Origin: Zygnema cylindricum
Taxonomy: Eukaryota > Streptophyta > Zygnematophyceae > Zygnematales > Zygnemataceae
NCBI GenBank assembly: GCA_037447655.1
Contig: JBBHKE010001155.1
Span: forward strand, 455,961 to 519,960
DNA: 64,000 nucleotides
Direction of reading: 5' to 3'
Shown here: piece after piece, positions 1 to 11,452 of the stretch
How the letters are laid out: the number at the start of each line of letters is the position of its first letter
How positions within the stretch are numbered: position 1 is the first letter of the stretch
Position numbers and translations under genes: made by a program
The notes under the pieces: model-generated
The model's input: only the letters and a program-made list of their open reading frames with translations
Databases searched by the model: none
Told to the model about the DNA's origin: nothing

Positions 1-219
1 CTACCGCCGCCGCTTCCTCTGCCGCCGGCTCCTCCATTTCGGCCTTTGAATAGCATTGGGGGCTAATATGGCCCCATTTCCCGCAAAAATGGGTGCGCTT
101 CTTGGGAACTCGTCATTCGTCTTCTTGCGCCCGCTTAGCCTCTCGCTTCGCGCGTCACTGCTCCTTGTCCGGGGAAGAAGCAGCCATGTGACCAAGTTTG
201 CCACACTGAAAGCAAGCAA
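1..219 (-). pseudogene. N1 gag C-terminus: two degenerate CCHC zinc knuckles
   Basis: The ATG-initiated open frame here is the wrong one. In another minus-strand frame two knuckles can be read: CFQCGKLGHMA (about 175-216), whose final Cys is replaced, and FCGKWGHISPQC (about 51-95), whose first Cys is replaced. At least two stops interrupt the frame. Tandem CX2CX4HX4C knuckles bind genomic RNA in retrotransposon Gag. The intact-looking short ORF is a shadow of this broken module. Confidence 0.6.
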
Positions 220-348
220 TATTGGTTAGATCTCAATATCCGGGTTGGGAAGGAGATCTCCTAGCCCTTTCGTGTCCTCTTCCCCCTCTTCCTCTCGGAT
301 TTCCACCTCTCCTACCTCCTCTTCCCGAAGATAATTGAGATCGGGCGT

Positions 349-1182
349 TTACGGTTTCGTCGCATTGAGGGAACCGGTCGGTTGGGGTCCCCTCGATGAA
401 CTTGGACGATTCGCCTCAGTGGATTTGAGGAAAGTGATAATCGAATCCAAAGTGTTCGAATCCCTCGATAAAAAAATGTCCATTAAATGTATCATTTTCT
501 CCGGTAAGGCATGGATGAAGACCGATGCCTTATCACTCTCATCGATAAACTTTCCCAAGTTTGCGAGTTGCTCGATAATAATGTTGAATCTGTTTGCGGC
601 TTCATCGATCGACTCACTCGACTTGACCTTAAAGGAGGTATAATTAGTATAAATGGGTTGCCCTTTATTTTGAAGACTCTTTTCGAAGTGATTCTCAAAA
701 GCCACCCAACAATCATGGGCGAATCTTCGGGTAAGGAATAGATCATGTATAGAAGTGCTACATGATTGAAATAAACCGCCGATAGCGGAAAGAATTTTCT
801 TCGTCCACACACGATAAGCTCTCCGATGCGAAGTAGGCATCTTATCTACCCCTTTTACCACCTTCCAAAGCCGTTTCAATTTAAATTGACCTTTAATATA
901 TTTCTTCCACGATTGATAATTCGTCCTATTGAAGATGACAATTTTTCCGGACATAGATTCAACTTGCTCGTCCCCTTCACTCCAATCGCCAAGATCGGAA
1001 TCGTCATCGATGGGAAGTTTCCCCTTTCGAATCAATTCCCTCGTTTCCTCCTCATCTCCTTCACCTCCTTCCGTATCGTCGATACTTTGATCCGGAATCG
1101 GATCTTCGAATAATGGAGATCTAGTAACACGGATTGCCTCGGAGATCCGTTGATCCACATAAAGGAAAAGACCATCCATCAT
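349..1182 (-). CDS. N1 Gag capsid region (copia, UBN2-like)
   Basis: A 277-residue reading frame. Residues of about 80-200 carry the signature of plant copia Gag: IVIFNRTNYQSWKKYIKGQF, then a W-x-V-V-x-G block, then a helical stretch with an acidic 'SIDEAANRFNIIIEQLANLG' segment and a 'VFIHALPEKM' motif like the usual L-L-x-x-L-P-x-x-Y. The N-terminal 75 residues are acidic and low in complexity. Gag forms the virus-like particle in the cytoplasm. Its start overlaps the stop of the upstream ORF by ATGA, so the real protein probably began upstream and a one-base shift split it. It ends about 130 bases before the zinc-knuckle remnant. Confidence 0.7.
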   Translation of the reverse strand: MMDGLFLYVDQRISEAIRVTRSPLFEDPIPDQSIDDTEGGEGDEEETRELIRKGKLPIDDDSDLGDWSEGDEQVESMSGKIVIFNRTNYQSWKKYIKGQFKLKRLWKVVKGVDKMPTSHRRAYRVWTKKILSAIGGLFQSCSTSIHDLFLTRRFAHDCWVAFENHFEKSLQNKGQPIYTNYTSFKVKSSESIDEAANRFNIIIEQLANLGKFIDESDKASVFIHALPEKMIHLMDIFLSRDSNTLDSIITFLKSTEANRPSSSRGPQPTGSLNATKP

Positions 1183-1481
1183 TTTTGTAGACGATCTCCC
1201 ATCGCGTCATCTTCCTCCTTCTTTTTCCCCTCACTCTCCTTCTTTTGTCCGAACGGATCACTCGGAACGGCTTCCTCAAAGGTTTTGCCGGTGAAGGCAA
1301 ATGGAGTTTCTACTTCCGAATACGATGATGATTCGGATTCGGTTGGATCTGGAGGATCCGGATCCGGAGGTCGAGGAATCATCGTAGAAGAAGAAGGCAT
1401 CATTTGAGTAGGGGTATTTTTCTCCTTTCTCCCTATTGCGACCAAACTAGCCACACTTCTACACCTCAAGGGAGCACACAA
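1179..1481 (-). CDS. N1 Gag N-terminal extension (split by frame break)
   Basis: A 100-residue frame running from the primer site to the main Gag ORF, overlapping it by the four bases ATGA. The segment is rich in Ser, Pro, Asp and Glu (DPDPPDPTESESSSYSEVET) and ends in a Lys/Glu-rich patch. I recognise no domain. The acidic composition continues into the next ORF, which supports one ancestral Gag that is now frameshifted. A genuine upstream small ORF is the alternative. Confidence 0.45.
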   Translation of the reverse strand: MCAPLRCRSVASLVAIGRKEKNTPTQMMPSSSTMIPRPPDPDPPDPTESESSSYSEVETPFAFTGKTFEEAVPSDPFGQKKESEGKKKEEDDAMGDRLQK

Positions 1482-1493
1482 GCTCCGATACCA
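1482..1493 (-). promoter_or_regulatory. N1 primer-binding site (initiator tRNA-Met 3' end)
   Basis: On the minus strand the sequence is TGGTATCGGAGC. It differs at one base from TGGTATCAGAGC, the standard plant primer site complementary to the 3' terminus of initiator tRNA-Met. It lies two bases inside the LTR end CTATCA, as expected. This fixes the direction of the element and marks where minus-strand DNA synthesis would begin. Confidence 0.8.
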
Positions 1494-1495
1494 CT

Positions 1496-2001
1496 TGATA
1501 GGATCTCACACAAAAATGCAGAGTGCAAGATTACAGCGGAAGCAAAAAAAAAAACATTCAGACAAGAGAAAACTGTCCACGAAAGCCAATATATTTCACG
1601 GACATTTTCTCCCATAAAAGATTAAGTTTTCCCTCCCACTAAGCTGCAGTATATAGTACTGCAAGTGAAGCGTCACACTATCAAACTAAAAAACAAACCA
1701 AACAATAAAGTGCGCACTGAGCGCCTACAAATCAAATCGCGTCTTTAAGCGAAACGATATAATACAAGGTACATGACACACGTACAAACAATACAAATAA
1801 AAACAAACCGACCCCACTAACCGTAACACCAAACGAAACATAATCTGGTCGTCGTCAAACAAAATCTCCACGAGACCACGAAACTACAATCCGTACTACA
1901 CGACTTAATAAAACCACCCTGGACCACTAACTCCACGTAAAGACAAATTAGCCAGCCGCCCGACAGACCGCGACGGCCGATTTACAAACTTTGACTTAAC
2001 A
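1496..2001 (-). repeat. N1 5' LTR (candidate boundaries)
   Basis: On the minus strand this segment starts TGTTAAG and ends CTATCA just before the primer site. Only one LTR copy is in the window, so the outer end is inferred from the TG and from the abrupt change to a (TC)n tract. It contains the purine-rich 'GCTTCCGCTGTAATC' type of sequence typical of plant copia LTR ends. No paired copy or target-site duplication can be checked. Confidence 0.5.
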
Positions 2002-2065
2002 CCCCCTCCCTCCCTCCCCCCCCTCCCCCTCCCCCTCCCTTCCCCCCTCCCCCTCCTCCCCTCTC

Positions 2066-2104
<39 letters not shown>

Positions 2105-2120
2105 CTCTCTCTCTCTCTCC

Positions 2121-2164
<44 letters not shown>

Positions 2165-2281
2165 CCTCTCTCTCCCTCCTCTCTCCTCTCTCTCACCTCT
2201 CCTCTCTCCCTCTCTCTCTCTCTCTCCTCTCTCTCTCTCCTCTCCTCTCTCCTCTCTCTCTCTCTCTCTCTCTCCTCTCAC
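2002..2281. repeat. (TC)n / C-rich polypyrimidine microsatellite
   Basis: About 280 bases almost entirely of C and T on the plus strand, C-rich in the first 60 bases and then imperfect (CT)n. It abuts the outer end of the N1 LTR. Such homopurine-homopyrimidine mirror tracts can adopt triplex (H-DNA) structures. The overlapping minus-strand Arg/Glu/Gly-rich ORFs are artefacts of this composition. Confidence 0.9.
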
Positions 2282-3430
2282 AGGTTGGAGAAAAACACAC
2301 AAAAACTAACCTTATTTATTTGAAAATGTATTTATTTTCCACTCCTACTATCCCAGATAAATGCTGAAATACGCCTCAAAAATTGTAAATTATTTCAATG
2401 TTCAAAATGAATACAAAACTACATATTATACTATATCAAACATATAGTACATTTTTAATGTGTCTTTTATAAAAAGCTCTATTGCTCAGATACATCTATT
2501 CCATATTAGACGTTAGAGAGGAACAACCAAACTAAAAATGTTGTAAAAAAAAACCAGGAGAGGGAACAGTAAGCAACTAACCGTAAATAAGTTGCAGAAA
2601 AATGGGAAGGAAGGAATAATTAGCACTAAAAAAGTAGAAAAACGGGAGAGAGGGACAAATAGGCATACTCTGGGTGGGTTCTTAGAGCCGCTTGGATGAT
2701 TGGCAGCCGCATGAGTCATGGCCCCATTTTGCCGCGCGGGTGCATGCCGAAGTGAACAAGTCTACCATCACAAAAACTTGTTTATTTTTGTTTTTGTTTT
2801 TTTGTTCTTTATTTCTTTTTACTGAACCAGCTTGTTTCTTGTTTCGCTTAGATTGCTCAGTAACAAATTCACAATTCAAATCTTACTCATATTTTCATGA
2901 AATAACATTAAATTTATCGTCATACGCCTGTTTAGAAACGAATTGAAACTCGTTGTTTAACAAGAAACTCACCTTTGAAGACAACACTGCCCACCACTAT
3001 AAGTGCTTAACATTTTCTAGCACTCAAACGTCTTTCAACTTTATTTCCATATGTTGTATTTTTATTTTTAATAGAACAATCGAAAGGTACAGTAACGGCC
3101 TCATATTGTAATCGGGATGTCACAATTTAAAATCGAGAAAACACTATGAGAATAAAACTCCAAAAAAAAATCAACATTAATAGCGTTGGGCAATTGTACC
3201 TTAACACCCACCTTCATAAACTCGAAGCGGTTCAATAATTGATTTTTTGAGTTGTAGAAATTGAGATTTAAAGGACGAATAATGATTTAAAGTTTCCGAA
3301 CCAAATTTTTTGTAAGTTTTGAACTTACCGCATCTATCGTTGATTGGTCAAGGACATAATAAAAACCAAGGTACTGAGTTCCATACCTATAGATGGCGTT
3401 AGCATTATTCTAATAATTGAACAAGAATTA
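2282..3430. other. AT-rich sequence with no recognised feature
   Basis: I see no coding region, LTR or RNA gene here. The short ORFs lack recognisable motifs, and base composition shifts gradually from AT-rich to the pyrimidine tract that follows. Confidence 0.5.
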
Positions 3431-3905
3431 CACTTAACCTTCCTCTTTTCTCTCTATTCCCTCCCCAATCCCTCTCCTCCTCCCACTTTTAACTGTTCCT
3501 CTCAACCCCTCTACATCCTCCACTCCAAACACTCCTCTCCCCCCCTCTATTTCCATCTCTCACCCTCTATTCCCGCCCCTCCCTCTCGCACTACCCCCTC
3601 CCCCTCACCTACTCTCACTCCCCCCCCTCTCCCCCCTATCTCTTACCTAGCCTCGACCTCTCCCTCCCACCCTCTCCCCTCCTTCCCCCCCTCCCTCTCT
3701 CCTGACTCTCACTTTCCCACTCACTCCCTAGCACGTTTCTCCACTCCCTTCTCCTTCCCTCACCTTCAGCTCCCCCCACTTTCTCTTCCCTTCCCTCTTG
3801 CCTCTCTGCCTCTCCCTCTGCCCCGTCTCCCTCTCCCTCTACCCCTCATCTCCTTCTCCCTCCATCCCTTCCCCCCCCAACCCCACCCTTTTTCACGCCC
3901 ACCCA
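3431..3905. repeat. Polypyrimidine tract (C/T-rich)
   Basis: About 475 bases dominated by C and T on the plus strand, with few purine interruptions. The 207-residue Pro/Ser/Leu-rich ORF across it has no domain and is compositional. It is followed after about 100 bases, including a short (AAAT)n run, by a purine tract of similar length, which makes an opposed pair. Confidence 0.85.
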
Positions 3906-4009
3906 GATCCCCACATCGCAAAAGTCCTCCTCCGCACCCGCCCAAACTCCGCCTGCCGCAAAAATAAATAAATAAATAAATTAAAAAAAAAAGGGAATAC
4001 ATAAAAAAA

Positions 4010-4290
4010 AGGAAAAAAAGGAGAAGAGGAGAGGGAGGGAGAGGCGGAGGAAGGGAGGGAGGAGGGGAGAGAAGGAGGAGAGGGGTGTGGGTGGAGGGAG
4101 GGAGGGAAGAGGGGATGGAAAGAGAGAGGAAGAGCGAGGGAGAGGGAGAGGGAGAGGGGAGGGAGGGGGAGTGGGAGGGGGAGGGGGAGGGGGAGAAAGA
4201 GGGGAGGGAGAAGGAGAGGGAGAGCGAGGAGAGGGTGAGGGTGAGGGAGAGGGGAGAGGGAGAGAGGAAAGTGATTGAGAGAGAGAGAGA
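4010..4290. repeat. Polypurine tract (G/A-rich)
   Basis: About 280 bases, nearly all G and A on the plus strand, the mirror composition of the upstream polypyrimidine tract. The Arg/Glu/Gly ORFs here are compositional. Purines continue less strictly to about 4370, and A-rich sequence reaches about 4480. Confidence 0.85.
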
Positions 4291-4949
4291 ACAACGTCAA
4301 TGTTGTATAATATGATCCTTCCTTCTTTAAAAAGAAGAAGAAAAAAAAGAAAAAAAAGAGAAAAGAGTAAGATTTGCCACAGTTTTCAAATATTATCCTA
4401 CTCAAACAAACAAAAAAAAAGGTAAAATAAAAACAAAAAAAAAGGTAAAATAAAAACAAAAAAAAGGAAATGGAGAAAATGGGGTTAGTCCACAATTAAT
4501 CCTTACCTCTACCCCATTTTCCTGCAAAAGTTCCTTAAAATCCGAAAGTTTTAACTCTCCAACGAATACGGTTCTATGCGGGGATATTTCCTTCGTTTTC
4601 CGTGGGACGAGTTTGACACTGCCAGTGGCATGAGTATTATTCTAATAATAGAATAACCTATTATTGTTATTGAGCAACCTGCATTTTTCAAAAATGTGAA
4701 TGTTTGTCGACGGCAATATTAAAACGGTTCAACTCAACTTTTTTTACTAGTTGTTTTCAATTCATAGGAGTGGATGTTATGGTACAATGCCCATCGCCAT
4801 TATAGTTAATCACTCAAATTGGAGTGTGTGATTTTACGAGCCTCGAGGCCAAACATAATTTATTTTATATAACACTAATACATGGTTAACCTTAATAATT
4901 CACTTATTCTAATACCGATGTAAAGTGTAGCACATGATTGAAACCCGAA
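4291..4949. other. A-rich then mixed spacer, nothing recognised
   Basis: After the purine tract there is an A-rich stretch with a duplicated GGTAAAATAAAAACAAAAAA unit around 4420-4467, then ordinary AT-rich sequence. The 16-base string TATTCTAATAAT-type at 4633-4653 resembles 3401-3420, so the two tracts lie between similar short direct repeats. No gene is visible. Confidence 0.5.
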
Positions 4950-5535
4950 ACCCTAACATTTAAGATAACATTCTAAATTCCATTTTGGATAACATTTAGA
5001 TAACGTTCTAATAACATTTTAAAGACATTCCAATTACATTTTTGTTAACATTCTAATAACATTATAAATTTTAGCTAACATTAGATAACAATTTAGATTA
5101 TATTTTAAAAAACATTTTAGATAAACATTTTTAATAATATTATAAGAAAGAAATAGATAACATTCTAAGTAACATTTTGGATAAAATTCAGATAACGTTC
5201 TAATAATATTCTAATAACATTTTAGATAATCTTCAAATAACATTTTCGATACCATTTTGGATAACATTGAGATAACGTTTTAATACCATTTTCCGTAACT
5301 TATTAGATAACGTTTTAGATGACATTCCGAGTGACATTTTAGGTGCCATTCTAGATGATGTTCTTATAAAATTATCTATAACATTGAAGATAAAACTCTA
5401 GATAACATTCTAATAATATTATCTAAAATTAAAAAAAATTAAAAATTAGATAACATTTTAGATAACATTATGGATAACATTTTAGATAATAACATTAAAA
5501 ATAGTATTATAGATAATGCATTATAAATAACATTT
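4950..5535. repeat. Degenerate minisatellite of ATAACATT-type units
   Basis: Dozens of copies of ATAACATT, mostly separated by TYTAG, TTTAG or CTA, follow one another for nearly 600 bases. The period is loose, roughly 10-12 and about 20-24 bases. The tract has no open frame. Unit variants such as GATAACGTTC and GATGACATTC suggest old amplification by slippage followed by point mutation. Confidence 0.8.
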
Positions 5536-7695
5536 AACTTTGCCTTAACAACATTTAAGATCTGATGCACCTATACACAATTCCCAGTCAAATTCTTCAG
5601 CAAAAAAATACATTTTCAAAGCTGATCCAGCAATTTCCTTGACGGTACATATAGATGTAAACCTTATAAATGTATAAACCTTAAAACTCAAAATTCTAAT
5701 AATATCAATGGACAGAATTATAATATTTAAACTCAAAACTCTCATTCACACTTAAAAAAATAATGTTGCTTGTCTTCATATGCTCCTTTCATTTTCATAA
5801 AGTGAGGCGGAAACACAAGAAAAGAGAAAGATAAAAAATAATTGAAAGATGGACCTTGCCACCATATCCGAGCCAAATTCAAAGTACGACAATACATAGT
5901 AACAAACGCAGAAAAACAAACAACAATCAGCGGATAAATAGAACATTCAATGTTTTAATAGGTAGGAATACCTAATTTAGGCGTGCAAAACTTTCTTATC
6001 GAAGGAAACCTTCACTTGCTATATCAGAAATAAAGCACAAACCTCCATCAGCGTGTACACAATCAATCGTTACTAGGGTAACAAATTATACGCGGGGGGT
6101 TTATATAGTGTTATTGATCCTAATATAGCTAAAAATGAATGTTTGTTTGTAACTATTTAAAAAATGAGCATTAAGAAGAAAAAAATAGTAAATTAGTGTT
6201 ATAACGCTATAACAACTCAAGGTTTATTAACGCTATAGGTATACTGCACAAGCAAGAGGAAATGAATGAGAAATATTTCCCTATTTATAAATCAAAAGAA
6301 AGGCACCATCCAAAAAAAAGCGTATAAAATTATTTAGCATGGGTGAAAAACCATGTTGGTTGTGCAGATTGCATACAAAAGACTAGCTTTTTTCTAACAC
6401 TATCATAGAGTATCGACATCAGATGTCAATACCGATCAAATTAATCTTACCGATAACTCACATATATGGACCAAACTTGAATGTTCCAATGTCCACAAAA
6501 AAGTCGTAAGATACGATTGCTTTCTGCAACCAGGGACAAGATAAGCAGTATGTAAAACAGATTCCGAAGACACCAAATTCTCATAATCCAAATGATGGAA
6601 TTCATTAGTTTCAAAAAGCAAGTAGCATGAAGTGAAGAAGCCAAAATTTGCATCACACACATATGAAAAGATGCAAAAATAAAAATAAATAAACTGTGAC
6701 ATCTAATTGTTAGCTGCGACTTACCAAGTTGTGCTCAAATTATTCATTCAAGTAAACTCAAAACAGATTGACCCAATACTTTCTTGGTGACTAAGATACA
6801 AAGAGTCAACAGGAGAGCATACCACTTTGCCTTCATAACTTTGCCCGACTTGCAAGTCTTCATGTCTACAGTGACCCTCCTTCGTTGACAGGAAAGTGGA
6901 CCCTACCGTCGATTGACTTTACGAACAAGATCGCCGGAAAAGGTTTCGAAACCAACCATCACCAATGATTTGCCCGTTGATTGAGTTTACGAACGAGAAC
7001 CGCCGTCAATTCGCCGTCGAAGCACAATATATGAACCGACAATTGTACCAAATCATGACACGGGCGACCTCATCGGCCGTCAAACCTCCAAGTAGGACAT
7101 TAGTAATACATTTCCGTCCGCCGGTACAATACAAACGTTTCGAAACCGTTCGTGTAACTTCCGCAGTACACCCTTAAGTCCTTAACTATACATTTTGCCG
7201 TACCGCCAACAAAATGTATCGTTTGGAAACCGCAAAAAGTGTCGTCGACGCTAGATGACGTCACTCATATTGTCGTGATACCAATGTCGGCCCCATAACG
7301 TACAGTTTTGCCGGGCAGCTTTGTTTTTTTGCCACCGCCATTGTGCGATTTTTCCGTCGTTTGTGCAAGCAGCCAATCACAAAAGTGGAAAAAGTCACGG
7401 ATATGGAAAATGTCACTGGCAGACGGACTGCTAGACAGAACAACTAAAATTAAATCCGCTGCTGTACTGTACTGTACTACCGTTTTGATATAAAAGTATA
7501 AGATTTTGTTATCGAAACGGCGAACTAAACAAAGTGCGAATAGGTCTACCTCCGACGGCCAGGATCCATGGGTGGCTGGCCACCTTTTTTTGGTTTGGTT
7601 CATCAGATGTACGGCTAATATCTACAAATAGTCCAAATACAAACCTAATAGATCACAAGTACATCGACAACCATGTAATTTTCTGTGATTCCGCC
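5536..7695. other. AT-rich spacer, nothing recognised
   Basis: Several short ORFs on either strand show no motifs and overlap one another. A weak duplication is visible at 6903-7000 (two versions of a GATTGA-TTTACGAAC block). No LTR, tRNA or coding signature was found. Confidence 0.45.
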
Positions 7696-7878
7696 AGCCG
7701 TACAATCGTATTTGTTGTATTTCGCGTGGTTGTAATGGTATGATAAACGCCAGACAAATTCGGACGTCACGCCAAAATGTTGTGTTAGCCGTACAATCGT
7801 TTTTGTTGTATTTCCGCGTGGCTGCAATGATATGATAAACGCCAGACAAATTCGACGTCACGCCAAAATGTCGTGTTA
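7696..7878. repeat. Two-copy tandem duplication, unit about 91 bp
   Basis: The unit beginning AGCCGTACAATCGT starts at 7696 and again at 7787. Both copies run through TGATAAACGCCAGACAAATT and CACGCCAAAATG to a GTGTTA end. The copies differ at only a few positions, mostly single bases, so the duplication is fairly recent against its decayed surroundings. The overlapping minus-strand ORF simply reflects the repeat. Confidence 0.85.
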
Positions 7879-10800
7879 TCAATACGGGTAGAGTTACGTA
7901 CAGTATCGTACTTTTCATTTTTGCGCGTTCGATCCCGTCACATCACGACACGCTGACGTGTTCTCAATATCGGTACACTACCGGAAACGGAATGATACGT
8001 GGAGTGCATGTAACTCCTACGATAAATTGTGACGCTTTTATTGGTCCGCGTGTACAAAACGACAGGCCCTTGGCAACCAAAGGGCAAAGCACCGCGTCGC
8101 CCGCGACTAATATTTATTTGCGTGGCTCATTTGGTACCACGTAGAAACTGTTGCCATTCTGCGAATCTACAAAGAATCTTACAAAGAATCTAACAGAGTA
8201 TTAACACTTTAACAGAGGAGATAAAAAGTGAATTGTACTGTACTACTGTACTGTAGCCATCGAATAATAATATGTACGGGTGGACGAAACTTAAGATTTG
8301 TAAGGGGTACGAAAATGTCAGAATGGTTAGTGGATGGCAAAACGATCGTCAAATAATATCCTCCGTCAAAGATTTTCTCGCGGCTTTTGGTGGCCGCTTA
8401 CACCCTGGCGGAAGGCTCATGGCCTATATGACACGTAGGCACCTAAACACGTAGGCGTATTCATCGTGGATCTATTCGATCTTTCCACGCCGCACAATGT
8501 CGTACGTTCAGTCCTTATGACGATTGTAGTCCTTGAGGTTAATTGTCGTAAACCTAATTGTTCGACCTATGGCGTATCTGATTCTGTGAAGCATCTGACT
8601 CAGTGAGGCAGAACATCCGACGGTGGATGTTTACGACCATAACCTCGACGAATCAAATGAGTCAGCTATTATCCTTGTTCTTCTGACAAAAGAAAAATGG
8701 TACAATATTGTAAAAAACAGTACAGCAGTCAGTTAACAGCCTCATTTTCCCGTAATGGAACTTCACCTTATTATGCACCAATAACAACGCTGGATTAAAC
8801 TGGCAGTTGCTGTTTTGACGCCTAACGGACTCTGACTGGTCGGTGTCCATAGAAAAGGTCAAATTGACAAGCTTTAGGGTATGTCCCCATGTGCATAAGT
8901 AAGGGTTTTTTTTCTGTCGTTTTGCTGTAAAACTTAGCGCCGTACTACCTAAGTTCCAACCGTACGAAAGAATCGCAAATTTGTAGAGTACATTTTGGGT
9001 CATCCTCGAACTTCCGATGTACAAAATTTTGTCTTCTTGTGTTTTTCGACCCACTTTGACGACCAAAAACGTCATCTTCAACCTTATCTTTAAAACACAT
9101 GCGCGATGTGTTTTAAAACTAGGGATTTTCTATAAACAAATAGGAACATATATTCGCACGTGTCGTAATATTCGAATATTTTCATTCGATTTCTAAGGAC
9201 AAATAAAAGTACACATTTCGCTATTTTTTGTCCGTTTGCATTCTAATACGACAAAGAAAAGTACACAATTTGTTTGGATTTGTCCGTTTTTGTCCAGTAC
9301 GGATTTATTTTTTGCAGGGGTCTTCATGTTCCGATGCCATTTCACGTCAACCGGACAGGAGTCGCAAAGGCAAAACGCCTCGTCTTCAACCGTGAAACGG
9401 CACAGGTTGGAATGCGGTACGTCTACAATGTCACGGTAAGACATGCGACGTCACAAGTAGTTCCAAAAAATATCGTGCGACCACAAATTGTAGACGGTGA
9501 CAGCCGTCACAGGTATTGTTGACGTATACAATCGTCACATGCGTAAGTTACGATTTCGTCATTACAGACATAGGGACACTTGAAAACCGGGTCCGACGGA
9601 TCCGCGCTAAAATACAAAGTAAGTTCGCTAAGTAGTACATGGGGACAAACCCTCAGTCGGAATTGCGACAGAATAATCGCACTGACGTGGCGACTCGTAT
9701 TTCAAGACAAATCAATGTCGATAGAAAAAAAGAAAAAGTCATACTCACAGCCCTCTGAGAATTTCCTACCACCTGTCAAGCAATCTAGCGACAACGAGGA
9801 ACCAGAGACGTGAGAGTACTATCGTACGGCATATAAATACTGTTAATTACATAGTTCAAAAGTAGGTTTTTTTATGGTAGGCCTTTGGTGGGCGCACAAA
9901 ACTTTGCACAAAACTCGCGCAACATAGGCATACTGTATGTATGTGCGTCGTGCACACTCATGTACGAACGTCCGAATCTGACGTAAGATCAAAGTACAGC
10001 GCACGCCGCCGGACGGAAATTTTTAACGAACTGACACGGCGTAGGATGACACTCCGTGGGAAAAATAATCGGGAAAAAAAAAACCTGGAATATTCTCAAA
10101 GAGCGTAGTTTATTCTATATTTTCATTACTCTAATTAGGGCTATTTTCCAAGTACCGTAATAAATGAAAGTACGTTGTCTCTTAAATAGAGTGGTGTACG
10201 GTCAGTGTCAGACCGTACATAAATGTACCTTTTTCAGTTAAAAAGTACAATAAATCAGTTTTAGTAACCGCAGATGCATGAGAATGTGCGTTCTAAAAAG
10301 GGAAAAAACCATGTCGTAAAAAATCTCCTTCACACATATTTGTCTAACAGCCGCATTTCGACCGTGTGAACGCCAAAGGGGTTGGTCCGTAGGTTTTGGT
10401 AATTTTTCTGGCAGTGTGGTATTTTTGTTTTTTTTATCGTCCTATACTGCCTGGTTGGTCAATTTGAGGCTTTATTTAGTGTGGCTCTCAAAATTGCAGA
10501 CGCTAATATGACAGGTTGTCCTTTCGTAAGTTGTGTTATGGGCTTTTCATGTGATCTTCTTAATCGCCTACTTTGATCAACGACCTTCCGATCGTTCGAA
10601 TCTGACAGTTTAAGTAAAAAGTCGCTCAAAACTCACAAAAAATATTTTTTTGTCCGATTATTTTATCATATTTAGACATGATGTTTAATTCTCTATCGAT
10701 CCATGTGCAACTCAACCCTGTTACTATTTTATTTCATTTTGCGACCATATGGGTCTTAAGGCCATATTGTATATTTTGCATACAATAGGCATATTGTATA

Positions 10801-11050
10801 GGCGTATGGTCACCTACTTTTGAACTACGGTTAGTTAGGATCAAATTTGTAACCGGGCGTCGCGTGACTGATGTGAGGCCGTATATTTTGCTTTTTAGTT
10901 TAGTGTGTGTGTGGTTTTGTTATTCGATTCTTAAGTAGATTCTTAGCATAAATGTCCAATTCGTACGGACTAGGACTTGTTTAAGATAATTACGTAGTAT
11001 TCGTGGATTTGATTCTTTTCATTGTAAGAACTGTACAAAAATGTACGAAA
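7879..11050. other. Spacer rich in GTAC, no gene recognised
   Basis: This stretch contains many GTAC tetramers and short TGTAC runs (for example 7464-7480 and 8234-8256). ORFs of 60-139 codons occur on both strands but overlap and lack motifs. Some GTAC phrases resemble those in the copia LTR promoters further right, so old LTR debris is possible. I cannot define an element. Confidence 0.4.
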
Positions 11051-11452
11051 AGCGTGACCCTAGATAATCCTGAAAATATCTGAAAATGATGGATATGTTC
11101 AAAATTGTACGAAATATCTACGACAGCTGTACCGAAATATATATTGAAGCGTTCAAAAATGTACTCTAAAAACTATAAAATCTAGGAAAATCTAAGAAAG
11201 TTGTATGGAAATATACAAGAACGTACGAGAATGTACCCTAAAAACCATAAATACTCGCTTAAATGACCCTAAATGGCTAAAATGCACGAAAAGGTAGAGA
11301 ATTCTACCAGAAGCGTGACTGTAGAAAATGTAATCCATTAAAAATCTGAAAATGTACGAAGAATATTCGGAAATGTACAAAATTATACAAAAAATATACG
11401 ACAGCTGTACTGAAATATACGCAAACGTTCGGGAATGTACCTTAAAAAGTAC
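11051..11452. repeat. Imperfect direct repeat of a GTAC-rich block (about 262 bp spacing)
   Basis: A block beginning AGCGTGAC at 11051 and again at 11313 continues in both copies through CTGAAAAT, a TACGACAGCTGTAC core, GAAATATA and a GTAC-TAAAAA end. A shorter related piece lies at about 11840-11910. The match is imperfect, indicating an old duplication. No coding capacity is evident. Confidence 0.65.

Larger units (their letters stand above)
1..2001 (-). mobile_element. N1: 5' part of a Ty1/copia-like retrotransposon (LTR, primer site, gag)
   Basis: Read on the minus strand, this stretch gives an LTR, a primer-binding site, a Gag reading frame and a degenerate double zinc knuckle, and then runs off the window edge at base 1. 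Protease, integrase and RT are therefore not visible. The Gag region has the copia/UBN2-type pattern (an F-x-x-x-N-Y-x-x-W block). Unlike most copia elements further right, its primer site matches the 3' end of initiator tRNA-Met, so it belongs to a different copia lineage. Stops in the zinc-knuckle part and a frame break near 1180 show decay. Confidence 0.75.

Noticed and set aside
1982-2302. Arg/Glu/Gly-rich ORFs over the (TC)n tract
   Set aside because: Pure compositional artefact: every frame of a CT microsatellite stays open. The same applies to the ORFs at 3344-3967 and 3766-4495.
8662-9081. 139-codon minus-strand ORF as a host gene
   Set aside because: No motif, overlaps nothing recognisable, and similar-sized random ORFs occur on both strands nearby.
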